64,000 nt of DNA from Toxonevra muliebris (taxonomy: Eukaryota; Arthropoda; Insecta; Diptera; Pallopteridae): positions 79,416,613 through 79,480,612 of the forward strand of contig OY829329.1 of NCBI GenBank assembly GCA_963691655.1, in the 5' to 3' direction. Below are positions 11,673 through 25,500 of the stretch, one piece after another. The notes under the pieces are model-generated. The model saw only the letters and a program-made list of their open reading frames with translations. It was not told where the DNA came from and searched no databases. Position 1 is the first letter of the stretch. Every line of letters starts with the position of its first letter. A program made the position numbers and the translations under genes.

Positions 11673-12856
11673 CAGTGGTTCTCAAGTGGAGGGGCGCGCC
11701 CCCTTGGGGGGCGTAGACTGATTTGAAGGGAGGCGCGGAGATATTTCAATAAACAAATATTTGAATACTGTAATGCACCATAATCATAATATTTTGTATT
11801 TAACAAAATAATTTCTTTTTTCTTTCATATTATATGTTAAAACCTACAATATGCACCTTTTAGTTTCACATTTTCCATTTCTGACTTAAGGTACGCACAC
11901 ACAGTTGCGATTTTATTGGTGCGAATCCGCAACGTAAGAAATTACAACAATGCAACCCATTATTTCATTGAGCGTGCACACACATCTGCGCTTTTGACGT
12001 ATCGTTTTTTTCGAACATTCACAGTTCCACTCTTTTGTCATCCCAAAAACGCAAACTGCTGCGTTTTCATACCGACAAGTAACAAATAAGAAAAGGAAAT
12101 GAAATGAAAAAATGAACAAAATGAAACAAATTCAGAAATGTTTGATATTATTTTGTATATACTTTTATGATAATATTTATATTTAAATAGTTAATTGAAC
12201 TGGTAGAAATCTCAACTAAACATCTCTTGTATGTGGCAGAAAGAAATGAAAATCAGGTGTTGCGATTTCAATGCGAAAAAATCGCAACAATGTGTGCTGC
12301 AGAGACGCATCGAAAATGGTCCGAATTCGCATCGATAATAGCTTTAAATCGCAAAAATACGACAAATTGTTAAAAACTATTATTAAAAAAAAAAATCGAA
12401 TGTAAAATACCATTTTTAAAGAGCTTTAGTTGAAATAAATTTTAACAGTGTTTTTTTTTGCCTTTGGCTAATTACTCGACTACCTTTTACTATCAAAAAC
12501 TTTAACATTAGAAATCACTTAAGATAATGCATGATTGACTCTACTTATTAATTATTTGGTTAGTTTAAGCTAGCAAATTTCCAACTAAAACGTCACTAAA
12601 ACTTCACCATCCTAGTTATCCTCACGGGGAACAATTCAACTACTAAATAAATTTACTAGCCTAGTTTATCTTTGACTCAAACTAACCAGAGCCTCATCCA
12701 AACTACGGAAAAACTAGAATTTTATCAAAGCGATTTAACTTAAAAAATAGTAAACCAGCATAAAAAATTGTTGTGTGAAAATCGAAGTAGGGGAGGCGCG
12801 GGTTTGGCACGAATCCGAAAAAGGAGGCGTAGGATGAACACAGTTGAGAACCTCTG
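11673..12856. mobile_element. hAT-type transposon, non-autonomous, with 8-bp target duplication
   Basis: The left end reads CAGTGGTTCTCAAG and the inverse of the right end reads CAGAGGTTCTCAAC, both typical hAT termini. The same eight bases, CTCTAAAG, flank it at 11665-11672 and 12857-12864, the size expected of a hAT target duplication. GC-rich subterminal blocks (GGGGCGCGCC near 11691, GGAGGCG near 12793 and 12823) sit near both ends. No transposase frame is visible. A second inverted-repeat element is nested inside. Confidence 0.85.
11889..12306. mobile_element. Inverted-repeat element nested in the hAT element
   Basis: GCACACACAGTTGCGATTTT near 11893 is mirrored by the inverse of sequence near 12279-12298, GCACACATTGTTGCGATTTT. 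Extra copies of GCGAAT and GCACACAC motifs lie between. Exact ends and target duplication are not clear. Confidence 0.45.
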
Positions 12857-13956
12857 CTCTAAAGGGTCTAAGTGCCGATTATTATTGGCATTATGCTTAA
12901 TAAAAACAACAACAACAAAGTAAATCGAAATTAGAATGGTCCAAGTACTTAGAAAAGGTTAAAGTATTTTACTTAGCAACATCCGAATGGATTTAAATGA
13001 CTTTTGAAATGATATGGCAAAGGGTTATAAATCATATTTGCTGAATAATTCTTCAAACAAGGAATGAAGTTATCATCTAAAGGAATTACCCTTATTTTGG
13101 GCTTTGACCCTTTCCATTGTAATAATCTGCAAAATGAATTTTTCAAATTGGATATTATTAAATGGTGCCGCATGAATGCCTAGAGATAATAGTTCTTAAC
13201 ACAATTTACAAGAAAAGACTACAACCTGGACCCTCTTGTGGCACTAATTGACTAATTAACTTTATTTGAATAGCTGTTTTTGCATTTAAATTTTATTCAC
13301 AAATAGCAATTATAGAAAACTGGAGTTTAAAAAAAAATTATGGCCAACAAATTATATGAAATCGCCAATTACTTTCGAATTTTAGGTGCTATCAAGAGCC
13401 CTGCGTGACCTCAGGAAAACAAATTTGTTCCCTTCTATTTATCTGGATGAGTGTGAACATTTGTATGTTACTATTTGTTGATTTTCCATAACATTTATGA
13501 TAAGTTATCGTGCCTTAAAAAATGTTGTATGTACCTTGAGAACAGTTTTGTGGCTCACTGTATGTAATAAGATTAACCGTAGGCAAAAAAAGAAAACCAA
13601 TCTACCTTTCTCGAAAATATTTCTCATCATAATATACTTGGAACCGCTTATGAAATCAAAAACATTTACACAGCATCGGTACTGAAACTTTGATCCATTG
13701 TTATCTTTTTGTTTGCGAATTTAATTAGATTTTTCATGGGCAAAAGATTAATGATTTTTAAAAGGTTTTAATGCTGTTAAAAAAATATTATATTGATAAT
13801 AAGGGAGTATTAGAGCAAAAACACCTTAAACTTAAAATTACTAGTCGAAGGTGATATCAAAGGTAAAAAATATTTAGGTACAAAAGGTCGTATTCAAAGT
13901 GACCTTTCCAATGATATAATACAATTGACGATCAATTAACAAAGCTATAATAAAAA

Positions 13957-14340
13957 TACGGTTTTAAGAACCTCCAAGAGCCTCACATATTACGTAATTG
14001 GACTTTGATCCAAGTTCTGAGCCCAAGACGTTGTCCTGCTGAAAATGAATTCTTTTTTTATGTCACAACATCCATGGGAGAACCTAGAGCGTTCCACATC
14101 TATTTATGTTTAGCGAGTTATATTTGTACACTAACAGTCTTATGACGAATACGAACGGCTAAGTGAAAAGCATTTCTTAGGCAATTTTTACTCTTGATGA
14201 TTCACCATTGCCATCAAGATCTATTTCGCTAAAAGCCTTCTACATCATTACTCTGCCTCCAATTATTTCACTGTTTTTCTAGAGTGTGGGTCTAATTCTT
14301 TGGAGGTCATCATATATTAGTTTTAGCATCAGACTAAATT
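13957..14340 (-). pseudogene. Tc1-like transposase relic
   Basis: Read on the minus strand, fragments in different frames resemble Tc1 transposase in the right order: GGRVMM-x-KAFS (like the GGSVMVWGAFS block) near 14230-14275, then FQQDN, the block with the second catalytic aspartate, near 14030. Stops and frame changes break it up, so it is dead. Only short motifs support the call. Confidence 0.45.
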
Positions 14341-16575
14341 TTTATCACTCTAGTGATCGGAAAAGATGAACAAGAACTATTATTGCGATTACTAATTGCT
14401 TCTTTCCATTATCATCTGTCGCCAAGGCTCTGGCTGCAACCTTATGCTTGTGAAAATCTTTGCCTTTTAGTTCTAGTCGAAATTTTTATGACTTCGTGAG
14501 TGCTCTTATCTCAAAAGAAAAAAAAAGCCAAAAGGATATTTAAAAACATGTCGGTTTATTATGAAATCCTATCTTTTGGATTTTTATAATAATTAATTTA
14601 ATTTAATTTCTTTCTAGTTGGTTTATTTATTATAAAACCTCAGCATTTTGAATTTTTCTTTTCGAATAATTTTGCTGATATTAATTAGTTTCTTGTTGGA
14701 ATATTATTGCCATATTATTCTCATTATCCTCAGTTGATACACTTTTTCTGCAGGGTACGCTTATAAGGACCACAACTACGTTTTCATCTTTTTAAGTCAC
14801 ACCAGGTCACGCGTTTCAGTTCAGTTGGGTTCACTACCCAAAACTTTTTAAAAAGTTAACTTCTGTAGACTTTGAAGTTTATAAATATATTATGCTGTCA
14901 CATTAGGTGGAATATAAAACTTTCTTGTGTGTGTGTTATTAAGCGTTTCAGCGCTGTATTGGAGTAGAGTATTTAATTTATAAATGTACCAGTTTACATT
15001 TTATTTCAATTTGAGATTACCTTTTAGAAAAATTATACAGAGGCATTATTTGGTCATAAAATTTGATGTAATCATAAATTATTTATATATTTTTTCCAAT
15101 AAATTTTCAGAAAGTATTTTAATCTCATTATAAGTTTGGCAAGAATTTACATTGCTATTAGCAAATTTGATTAATAAAAAGCCCACAATAATATGTATAT
15201 GAATTTTACTGTAAATATTATGCTGCATATGTACAAACCCACAAAAACTTATATATTTTAAAGGAGATACCTTCCCTCATTCATATATGTACTAATGAAG
15301 AAGGTACTTTTTCTTTATGTCTGTCGCCCAGCCACCCTCTTTTATAATTTTATAGCACAAAAAGTTATGAGTACAACGTTTTTCACTGTTGATCGTACAT
15401 ATGTGCATACTTATAACAACAATAATAATAATACAAAAAAAAAATGTTTAATAGTGGCCTGTTGAGCAGTTTGCTGCGGCACGGCATATACTCTGACTGC
15501 TGGCTGCTTGCCAGTGGTGCTTGTTGGCATTAAACGCCGACAACAACAGTCATTCCAAATATCATTAACCATTACTACTACTCTATAGTATCCAACATCA
15601 TCGCCACCATTAGCATCAGCACCAAAAACTTCCATCGCCACCATAACTGCTCATACCTATTAGCAACAACAACAATAATACTCTCTCTCACTCTGTACTA
15701 CCGTCATTTAAGCCCAGACTTTTGTGAGTGTACAGCATCTTTTGTTTAGTCTCTCACTTAAATGAAATAAAACTAACGACGAACATAGGACAGCATCGTC
15801 TTTCTACCTCTAGCGTGGTCGTCGTCTCTGTCTTTTGGTTGCCTTCTCTCATTTCATGTTGTTGACGATAACGACAGCGACGACGACGTTGCTGTTGCTC
15901 CTCTTGTTGAGGATGTGTAGTGAGTGGAGCTAAGTAATAAAAAAATAAAATAAAGTATTCGTTAAGTTAAATGTATGCATAATAAAAATGGGAGTTGTTG
16001 CTGTTGTGTACGTTTTTCCTTTTAATTTTAAAAACATGTACTATAGAGTATGTGTATATTTTTAGCTTTTGCGCTAAATTTATGCTTCTTCTCCTTTATA
16101 CATTACTTTGCACATGTATATACATAAATGGCAATGCAACGCATGCGCATCTGAATGTGAATGCGACAACGATGAAAGAAAATATGTAAACCAGAACCAT
16201 GACCATGCCAAAGGATGAATTATTGCACAAACAAATATACCTGCATACATACGTAAAGAGTATAGAAGAGGTATAGATGTAAAAGAGAGAGTAAAATTTT
16301 AATGGTACTCACTCAGCATAGTTGAGATTTTACCCGCCATTTAATTTTATATATGTAAAATGTAGAGGTTATGTTTAGCAAAAATGTATACAATTTTGAC
16401 TATAATAATTAAAATGTTTCTTTTTCTTTGCATTTGCAGATTGAAAAAGTTTTGCATCACATCATTTTGGAAAATTAAATTCAATAGGTTATTCATTATT
16501 TTTGGTCCGGCATGTTCTCGCTCCAAACGCTGCAAAGTTATGAGCAACAACTAAACAACAGCTATTAGACGAATT

Positions 16576-19500
16576 TTGAACAAAACACAAAAAGTTTTCT
16601 ACAATACGCAAAATAGTCAAATTCCATTATCAAAAAACATGTCGAAATCCATGCTAGCATCATTATCTACCTCACAAATGAACAATGGAAACGCAAACGA
16701 TGGTTGTGGCGCAGGTGGGGGTGGCGTCGGCAGCGCTGCTACCGGTAATGGTGGCGGCAATAGCAGTAGCAGTACTAATCGTGAATTTGTCGATGGTTGG
16801 ACACTTGCGCAAACACTTGGCGAGGGTGCCTATGGAGAGTATGTGTGAAAATATACAATTTACTATAACTTTTTATCTATTGAAATGCTATTTCGTCATG
16901 TTTCGTTAGCAAATTGCCTAATTTATCATTTTGCTAATGAAACGAAACAATCAAAAAAAAGTCAATAAACCGGAAAACGTTCCAAACATTTCCTTCCGGC
17001 TTTTTTGCTTTTTTTTCTTTTGTTTTCTTATTCTTGATTTTACTTGATTTTTTATTTACTTTATTTAACTACTTTGCTACACTCAGCTCGAGTCGAGACT
17101 TCTTTGTGCGCATGTCTTATTTTTTTATTCCCTCTTACTACCAGAATTTTTTTTTTTTTTCTAAAATTAATTCGCATACATTTTAGGTATTTTTTTTTTT
17201 ACCTTTTTTCTTTTACTATTCCATTTAATTTGCTTTCTTTTTTTCATTGTTTTAGAAAATTTTATCATCTTGTAGTTAAATTCTGATCTTCTTTATTTGT
17301 GTTTGTGCGTGGTATTCTTTTTCTCAATAATCTAAAGCATCCTCTTTTACAGTTTGTTTTTTGCTCTTTATTGCATTTCAACCCTCACTAACTCTTAACT
17401 CCAACAACAAAATAAAATACACACACATTTTTGCGCTCTATTCTATAATATTTTTCTCTTTCTCTTCTTGCATATATTTTTCTATTGTCTGTTGCTGCTT
17501 TGTGTTGCAGAGTAAAATTGTTGATTAATCGTCAAACCGGTGAGGCTGTTGCTATGAAAATGGTCGATTTGAAAAAGCATCCGGATGCTATGCTCTCCGT
17601 GCGAAAAGAGGTTTGCATACAAAAATTACTACAGGATAAACATATTTTACGTTATTTCGGTAAACGTTCTCATGATGATGTCGAATATATATTTTTGGAA
17701 TACGCTGCCGGTGGTGAACTATTTGATAGGATTGGTAAGTTAGTTTTTCCTAAATTATAATACTTAGATATAATTTATTTGAATTATTTTATGTGATTAT
17801 GGCAATGTTTGTGTATTAGATGTCGTCTAAGTGTATATCTACATACTTGTATATTCTTTCTCTAACATCATGCGTGCTACTCTTAGGTAAATATACAAGT
17901 TCGCTACACATATTCTTATAGCTGAGTCACCGAAATAACTTTTTGTTTGCTGAATATATTCATATAAATTTACTAGAAACTATTTCAGAAATTCAAAATT
18001 ATACCTTGGTATGGAAACGTTTGTAAAAGCGAGAGACATATATATGTAGGGGTGTGAATTAGTGGAATGCTCGCCATTAAGCAAAATCATTCTCATTATT
18101 TATTAAAATAAAAAATGCAAAAATCAGTGCTTACTTTTGGGGACCTCGAATATTTGTGAAAAAGGCAAAAGAAAATATCTTACTGATAAAAATATAAATT
18201 AGTTTAATACTTTTTTAATGTAAAATATAAAATTAGTTTTTCTCAAACATGTTAACACATTAATCCTTTCCGTGTTTTTGTCGAATATATTCGACATTAC
18301 ATGATTACAATGTTTGTAGTTTAAATTTAAATTTTTCTATATCTGTCACAGAAAAAAGACATCTATATTTCATAATTGTTATCGCAATAGTTTTGATTTT
18401 TGATTGCTTTGATTATTTATTTCCGATTATGAGCCCTTTATTCAAAACGTGTTTATAGGAAAAAGTTGGGATTGGGTCATTTTGAATGAATTTTAAACAT
18501 TTAGGTAGGCGAATAAATGTTTGAAGGGAAACTTCTTTGCTCTTGTCCCTAGAGTAAAACCAACCGGATGTGACGTCGCGCGTAAGTTTGCAATGCGACA
18601 TAATTTTGTCGAGCAATGTGCATGAGGGGCTAAATATCAATATTCCGTAACTGAATTCACGAGCAAACTATATAATAAACGATTCATAAATAGTTTTAAT
18701 TCAATATAACATATTAATTACACACACGCGCCTATGGCAGAAAGAACAACGTGTAGCGTCGTCATCTTAAAGTTTATGGGAGTTATACATTTCACACACA
18801 GATGGCGCAAATGTCCAAGGAATTACAGGAAGATGTCGCACACAAAAAAAGAGTTCGTCTACAATTGTCATCGACATTACCGATACAGAGTTGCAATTTT
18901 TGTTCTAGAATTAATCCCAAAAAAAAAAATTGGTTGTGTATTAACGAACACAAGGCAGAAGTGAAATTTCTTGTGAACTAAACGAAACACAAGCAAATGA
19001 AATTAAAAAACACAAGCCAATGAAGTAAAAAATTTAGCGATTGAAAAATTTCATTTGCTTGTTATTTGCTTGTGTTTCGTTTAGTTAACAAGAAGTTTAC
19101 CTATTGCCTTGTGTGCGTTAATACACAACCAATTTTTTGTTTCGAAAAAACTTTGAAAATACTTGTAAGTACTTTTATTGAAAAAGTATCATAAAACACG
19201 AAAAAGCAGAGTAAGCGAGAGTCTTCAAAAAAATGTGTAAATTTTTCAGTGTTGCCAATAAGGAAACTTTAAGATTTTAAGATTTGGATGGAAAATTTTC
19301 GAGAATAATTGGCGTTTGACTTAAATAATTTTTAAAGGAAAATAGTTTGGCAAATGCAGGTTAAAAAATTAAAATCAAGTGTGGTAGCCATATGGCTGCC
19401 ATGGTAAGGAAAGAGTTAACCTCTTCGCTGAAAAAGTACCCATACAATTGGTAACAAAATTGAGCAATTGAAGGGACATTTTTGGGACATAAAAAATAGC

Positions 19501-22500
19501 CTAAAAATGGCGTCCAACTAAAAGGTAATAGCATAGTAAAGTTTCTTCGGATCCAGATGAACAAAAGTGGAAAGTGAAGGAGTTGTCTAATTTCAAACAT
19601 TTGTTTCCATTTTGATGGATATGAATGTGTACAAACTTAGCTATGCTGATACTTTTTAATTTGACGCCATTTTTGGCTTTTTTTTCATGTCCCAAAAATG
19701 TCCATTCATTTGCTCAATTTTGTTACATACTATATATATGCGTATTATTTCAATTTTTTAATTTATTGTGATTATTTTTCTCGAGTTATAGTAAAATAAA
19801 AAAACTAAATAAAAGTTATGTTTTCTCTTAATTCCATTAGAATTTGAGAAAAGTAACTAAAATTCAAAAATTCAAAAAATACGCGAAAACTTCTAAAAAA
19901 TATGTGACCTTGGACAATTAATAGGTTAAGACATAGAAGCGTATTCTTGACTCTAAAGAACATTTGCTTACTCATTTTATTTTTTTTAGCTCAAAGCATG
20001 CCTATTAGAAAGGTAAATATGTGCTAGTATGAACCACTAAATCATCCCTTACTCAATATAATTTTCTGGATATTACATTCCACCGCTTTCTATTATATTC
20101 CACCGAGTCTTTCAACCTTATACTAAAAATATTACTGATAAGGAGTGAGATTGAAAAAATCTTAACACGTTTTACCTAATAATTTTTTTTGGGTGTAAAA
20201 TTTAAAAATTTCTTTGATCTAGTTATCTTTGAAAAAATGTCAGTTGTTATTTTTAATGACAAACATGTTGATTTATTGTGAGTTTGATCAAAATCAGTAA
20301 AGAAAAAGAAGTACGTCTTAAAATTATTAAAAATTTTCAAAAAAATCCAAATTGGTCCTACAAAAAATTGGCCAAGGATTGAAGGACTGCCGTCAACCTG
20401 AAAACCTGGTTTGGGAAGAAAACAAGGACCACATGATATTGGGAAAGCCAAGAAAATAGAAAGCATATTGAAAAGGTCTCCAAACACATCTGGTAGAAAA
20501 GTTGCCCGGTTAGCCCAGTGCTCTGACTATTTGGTGCGAAAAGTAAAGCCAATGCAGGTTTGAAAACATACAAAGTCCAAAAAGTTCCAAACAGGAATGC
20601 TGCAACAACTTTAGACGCCAAAAGTAGGGCTCGGAAATTAAAATATTCATGTTGTATAATGAACGACGAAACGTATGTACTGGCAGATTTTACGCAGCAT
20701 CCGGGTCAAAATTTGTATGTTGCTGATGCTCGACGAAATGCCGAAGAACAATTTAGAATCCAAAAGCAGACAAAATTTCCTAAAAAAATCTATATGCAGT
20801 TGCGGCAAAAGAAACAAGTCAGTTGTTACAGTGGGCTCTATAAATACCGAAATATACATTAAAGAATGTTTGAAAAAAAGACTTCTTCCTTTCATAAAAG
20901 AGCACAATGTGGCCACATATTTTTGGCCCGATTTGGCATCATGTCACTACGGCAGGAAAGCTCTGGAGTGGTACCAAAGTAATAACATAGTTTTTGTACC
21001 AAGAGAGGCCAAATTGTCCGGAGCTAAGACCAGTAGAGAGATATTGGGCTCTTGTGAAAAGAAACTCAAAGAGCACAGAAAAGGTGTCCCAAAATATCGA
21101 AGATTTTAAAAGGAGATAGGCAAACTGTTCCAAAAAGGTGTCTGAAACAACTATCAAATCTCTAATGGAAGGCTTACCGAAAAAGGTCGACGAGTTCATA
21201 AATAGTGGTTAGAACTATAAAAGTTATATTTTTCTGTAATTTGTAAAATATTATCAATTAAAAAAAAATCAAAACTCTAAGATCAACCGTTTGCAAATTA
21301 TTGAATTTTATATATGTTAAGATTTTTTCGATCTCACTCCTTAGATCTTTTGTGAAAAGTGTCATTTTTTAAACCAGTCTTAGACTTAATAAATTTGACA
21401 GTTGGGCCGTTTGGGCATAACAATATACATATTTTAGCTTTTTATCGAAAATCCCTTTTTTCATGTTGGCCAACGATTTTTGATGGGATTTTCGCACTAG
21501 TTGCTAGGTTAGGTTAGGTTGGAGTTGGAAACAATCAAATAAAACATCGTTGCATACTTTTAGGCACAGCCTTTTGAAAATATCAAACAAAAACATCAAA
21601 AATGTATACATTTTTAAATAACAAAATTACCAAATAAATTTTTTAAAGTTTTTCTATAAAAAATTACAAGTGTTGCACAGTATATAAGAGGTTTTTGTGT
21701 AAAGCTTCTTTATTAAGTATTGACTTGAAAAATATCTTTATTGAAGGAAAAATAAAACAAAATATAATTCCAAGAGCAACATGAAAATCATATAAAGTTT
21801 CTTCTTTATTTTTTAAAGTCCTTAAATTGTAAGTACATACTTGTAAATTGTTGACAATAAGCAAGTTGTAAACATGAAAATATTGTACGTACGTACTATG
21901 TATAAGAAAAAAATCAATTTACAATTTCAATAGAATTTTCGGATTTGTATGTGTAGAAAATCAAATCAATTTATTGAAGAGTTTGCTCTCAAATCCTTAG
22001 CAAGTTTATTCAGTATGTATATATTTTCTTCTTTTTTCTGTTTTTGAGCAGTAGCAGTTAAACTTATGGATTACAAAAAACTGAGGATTTTTATGTTTTA
22101 CTAAGAATTTTTTTTACTTTTAATGAAATTAGAAAAATTTGTTGGTGTTGTTGTGGTTCAGTAACTTGTCGATTGTTGACTGTAGAATGTTCTAGACTCA
22201 AGTCCTTGGGCAGGGTGGTTCTAACCTCTTGGCCGGCATTGATTGACCTCAGAATTTTTACTTTAAGTTTTCATTCATACTTCAACAGGAATTAAGACAA
22301 AAATTATAACATAGTTTGAGGAGACAAATTTATTTCATTTAAAGAATTTTTAAATTTAATCAAACTTCCTAAATCTATTAATTAAGAGCTTCAACTTAAA
22401 TTCAATATACATTTTTATTTATCGATTAATTGCTGATGATTTTACATATTTTTTCTATTTACAATATAAAAAATTACTAAGAATTTTCCCGCAATCTTCT

Positions 22501-25500
22501 GACTCTTCCATTTTACTCTCTGACATATGCATTCTTAATTTTTCCGATGGAACATATTTTATTTCCATTTTTTCTATTTGTGTTATTGCCATTTGTTTGC
22601 TATTAATCTCAGCGCATAGATACCAGAAAAAAAAGTTATGAGCTGAATAGGATAATTCCTCAGTTTCCTTACACTCTTACCACTTACATTTTTATATTTC
22701 CACTTTTTACGCTTTCCCATTTATATTTACATAATAGGCAAGCAGTGATTCAGTCAAACAGACAGACAAAACATTTGCGGTTTTATAACAACAACAGCAT
22801 AACAAAAAGAGCGAGAAAATATATTTTTTTTTTATCACTGGCTTATTACAATAACATATTGGCAAAAGTCTCGTTTGCTAAGCAGCAACAATAGTATAGG
22901 ATGTTGTCAACACCAACGCACAGCTACATCAGTGTAGTGACACTAATGTTGCAGCTTGTTTTTTTAATTATTTGTGATTTGGTTACGTATTTAATCGAGA
23001 AAAGAATAAAGAACGAAAGAAAATCCTTTTTGTTGTTATTTTTTTGTCTGCGCCTAAAAGTATGCTGGTTTTTGTTTGTACATTTACATTTTTCTTGATT
23101 TAAGTATTATTTTATATCTGTAGTATAATAGTAGTTATCTACCTAATTTATGTGCATTTAGAGTCGTATTCGTTTTGAAATACAGAACAAAAAATAAAAC
23201 AAAATTGTGTGCAAATTGTTGAAAGAGAGATGTATGTTGTACGTACTTTCAAGAATAATCTACTCAGACATCAGTTGACCTTTAAATTTTATGGGTACTT
23301 ATTTGTGAGTGTGTATTTTTGAAACAGTCAGTAACTAGCATATTTTGATTACTTCACAATCACCTTGAAGTGTGTGTTCAAAGCGACGTTGGTTATACTG
23401 TTGGTTCGTCATTGTTCATTCGATCATTCGCTCTCCTTTTCTTTTTATTTATTTTCTGTTTCTTGCACATTTATTTATATCCCCTCATTTTTCATTCAAT
23501 TTTGTTATTTAAATCTAATTCAGTATGTTGTTTTTTTTTTTTTTTTTTTTACTTTTTAAGTCCAAGTTTACAAATGCTATTGCTATGAAGAAATGTTGCA
23601 TTCATAATGAAGAAGATGCTTATCTTGTCAATTTGATTTGTATGTCTGAATATCTATTTGTCTGTCTGCCTTTTGGTCTGTCTGTTTGCTCGTTTTGTTC
23701 CGTATTAGTTTTCATATTGTTCATTAGTTTTTTATATTGATGTTACGTTTTATTTTGCAAAATAATTTTCGATGTAATCATTTGATAAAAAACAAACTAC
23801 ACAAATATGCAAGCAATAATGAAATTAAATAATCATCAGAATTGTTTTTTTTTTTTTTAATTAATACAGTTTTTATATCTACCCATAGAGTTTGTGCACC
23901 TTTTGATTGGCTCAATGCAGTTTTCTATAATTTCCAAGTTTTCGAATCTCAATTTTGTTTAGTGATCTCTTCGAGAAATATGTATGTACAGAGTAGGGCG
24001 TAATCAACTATTTTTTTCAATCAACTAATCAGGCAACTAAAATTTTAGTTGTGATTAACGAATTATGATTAAATTTAGTTATTATTTAACAATTAACATA
24101 ACATAATGGCCAACAAATGAACTAGTCATTAGTTATTCAATCATTAGACAATGTTATGAAATATTTTAAGCTGAAACTTATTAAGTAGTTTTATACAAAT
24201 CGGCTATATGTCGAAACCACCAATCAGCAGAAGTAATGTTCGATTTTAATGTTTAACCATTCGCTTTAAATACATAATTCGACAATTTCGCCACACGAAA
24301 CATTTGTGATCACAAAATTAAAAATGAGATTTTACTTTTTTCATCCAGTTGTCAAAACCCAAAAACTATTTCCATGGTATTTTGTATTAAAACAAATCGT
24401 CATCATCATTTTAATCATTAGTTTGTGATTGATTTTTTTTATTCATTACTTTTCACTCGTTAACCAGATTGAATTTTGCCCAAATTTGTGTATGTAGTTT
24501 ATTGTGTTTACCTTCGAAGCCTACTTTATTCTTGAATCATCTGATCAAGGGCTATTGAAATCGACAAAAAATTATATTTCCATAATTTTTATTCTAAATA
24601 AAACGTTCTACATAATGTTTAATTAGACTAATCAAAATAAGAAAATCCGCCATTGACAACAACTAAATGATAAATTTTATCATCTCTTTAATGTATAGGG
24701 GAACATGTTCCAATATTGACAAAGTTTTGATCCCATAAAGGGTTTTCCATAAACATTTTTGATACACCTCTTGAACAGCCTGAGATTTGGCAAAAATCGT
24801 TTGTAAGCAGCCGGCTAACTGATGCTAGCTTACTAATGCAATACAATTTTAACTTATATTAATTCTAATATCTAAAGTTTTCGTACTTATGAGTATGTGT
24901 CTTTGTAGCAATCAACTAGGCTTTTAGTATAACATTATTCCCAGTTGAACTTAGGATGATCGTAGGAGTAACCATCGAACGCTCCAAAGCGAGCAATGAA
25001 TTATTTCCTATTGCTCCAGAGTTCTAGCATTTTGTACTCCTTTTTAACCAAGCATGTTTTAGGGCATGTAGCATTCGTTTTCGCCTCCAAAAGAAGAAAT
25101 TTCAGGAGGGCAGGATCTCACTTGCATCTCATAGAAAAACAAAACTCCAAATAGTTGTTGCCAAAATTCATGATGTCATAGACTAGTTGTCTAAACCGAC
25201 AGTAATAACGCAGACACTTGTGGGCTAAGGTTCCATTCCCAAAAAATTATTATTTTTTTTTTTTTTTTAATTTTGTGTTTTTTTTATATTTTTTTTTTTT
25301 ATTTTTGTTTTTTTTTATTTTTTATTTTTTGTTTTTATTTATTTTTTTTTTCAAATTTGTGGGCTACAAATTAAATTTTGTTGTTTTTTTTTTAATTATA
25401 ATAATGTTATATTCATTCTCGTTCATTCATTTTTATTTATTTTTTTATTTTCTATTACCGTTTTATTATTTTATTTTTCCTTGATCTTCTATTGAGTTTT

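Larger units (their letters stand above)
9919..16439. other. Probable leader intron or upstream region of grp
   Basis: No coding sequence is supportable. GCTGCTG/CAGCAG triplet-rich patches at 10290-10560 and 15440-15910 resemble fly regulatory DNA. Mobile elements listed separately occupy 11673-12856 and 13957-14340. The rest is AT-rich unique sequence in which I see nothing. Confidence 0.4.

Noticed and set aside
21500..21520. GGTTAGGTTAGGTT resembling the insect telomere repeat TTAGG.
   Set aside because: Only two to three units, and Diptera lack TTAGG telomeres; short GGTTAGGTT words are common in fly DNA.
24000..24130. Repeated TTAGTT/AACTAA words suggesting a hAT-like end (CAGAGTAGGGCG).
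   Set aside because: No partner end or target duplication could be found downstream.
25218..25484. 88-aa Phe-rich open frame with apparent membrane character.
   Set aside because: It is the translation of a T-rich tract, probably the antisense of a SINE tail.
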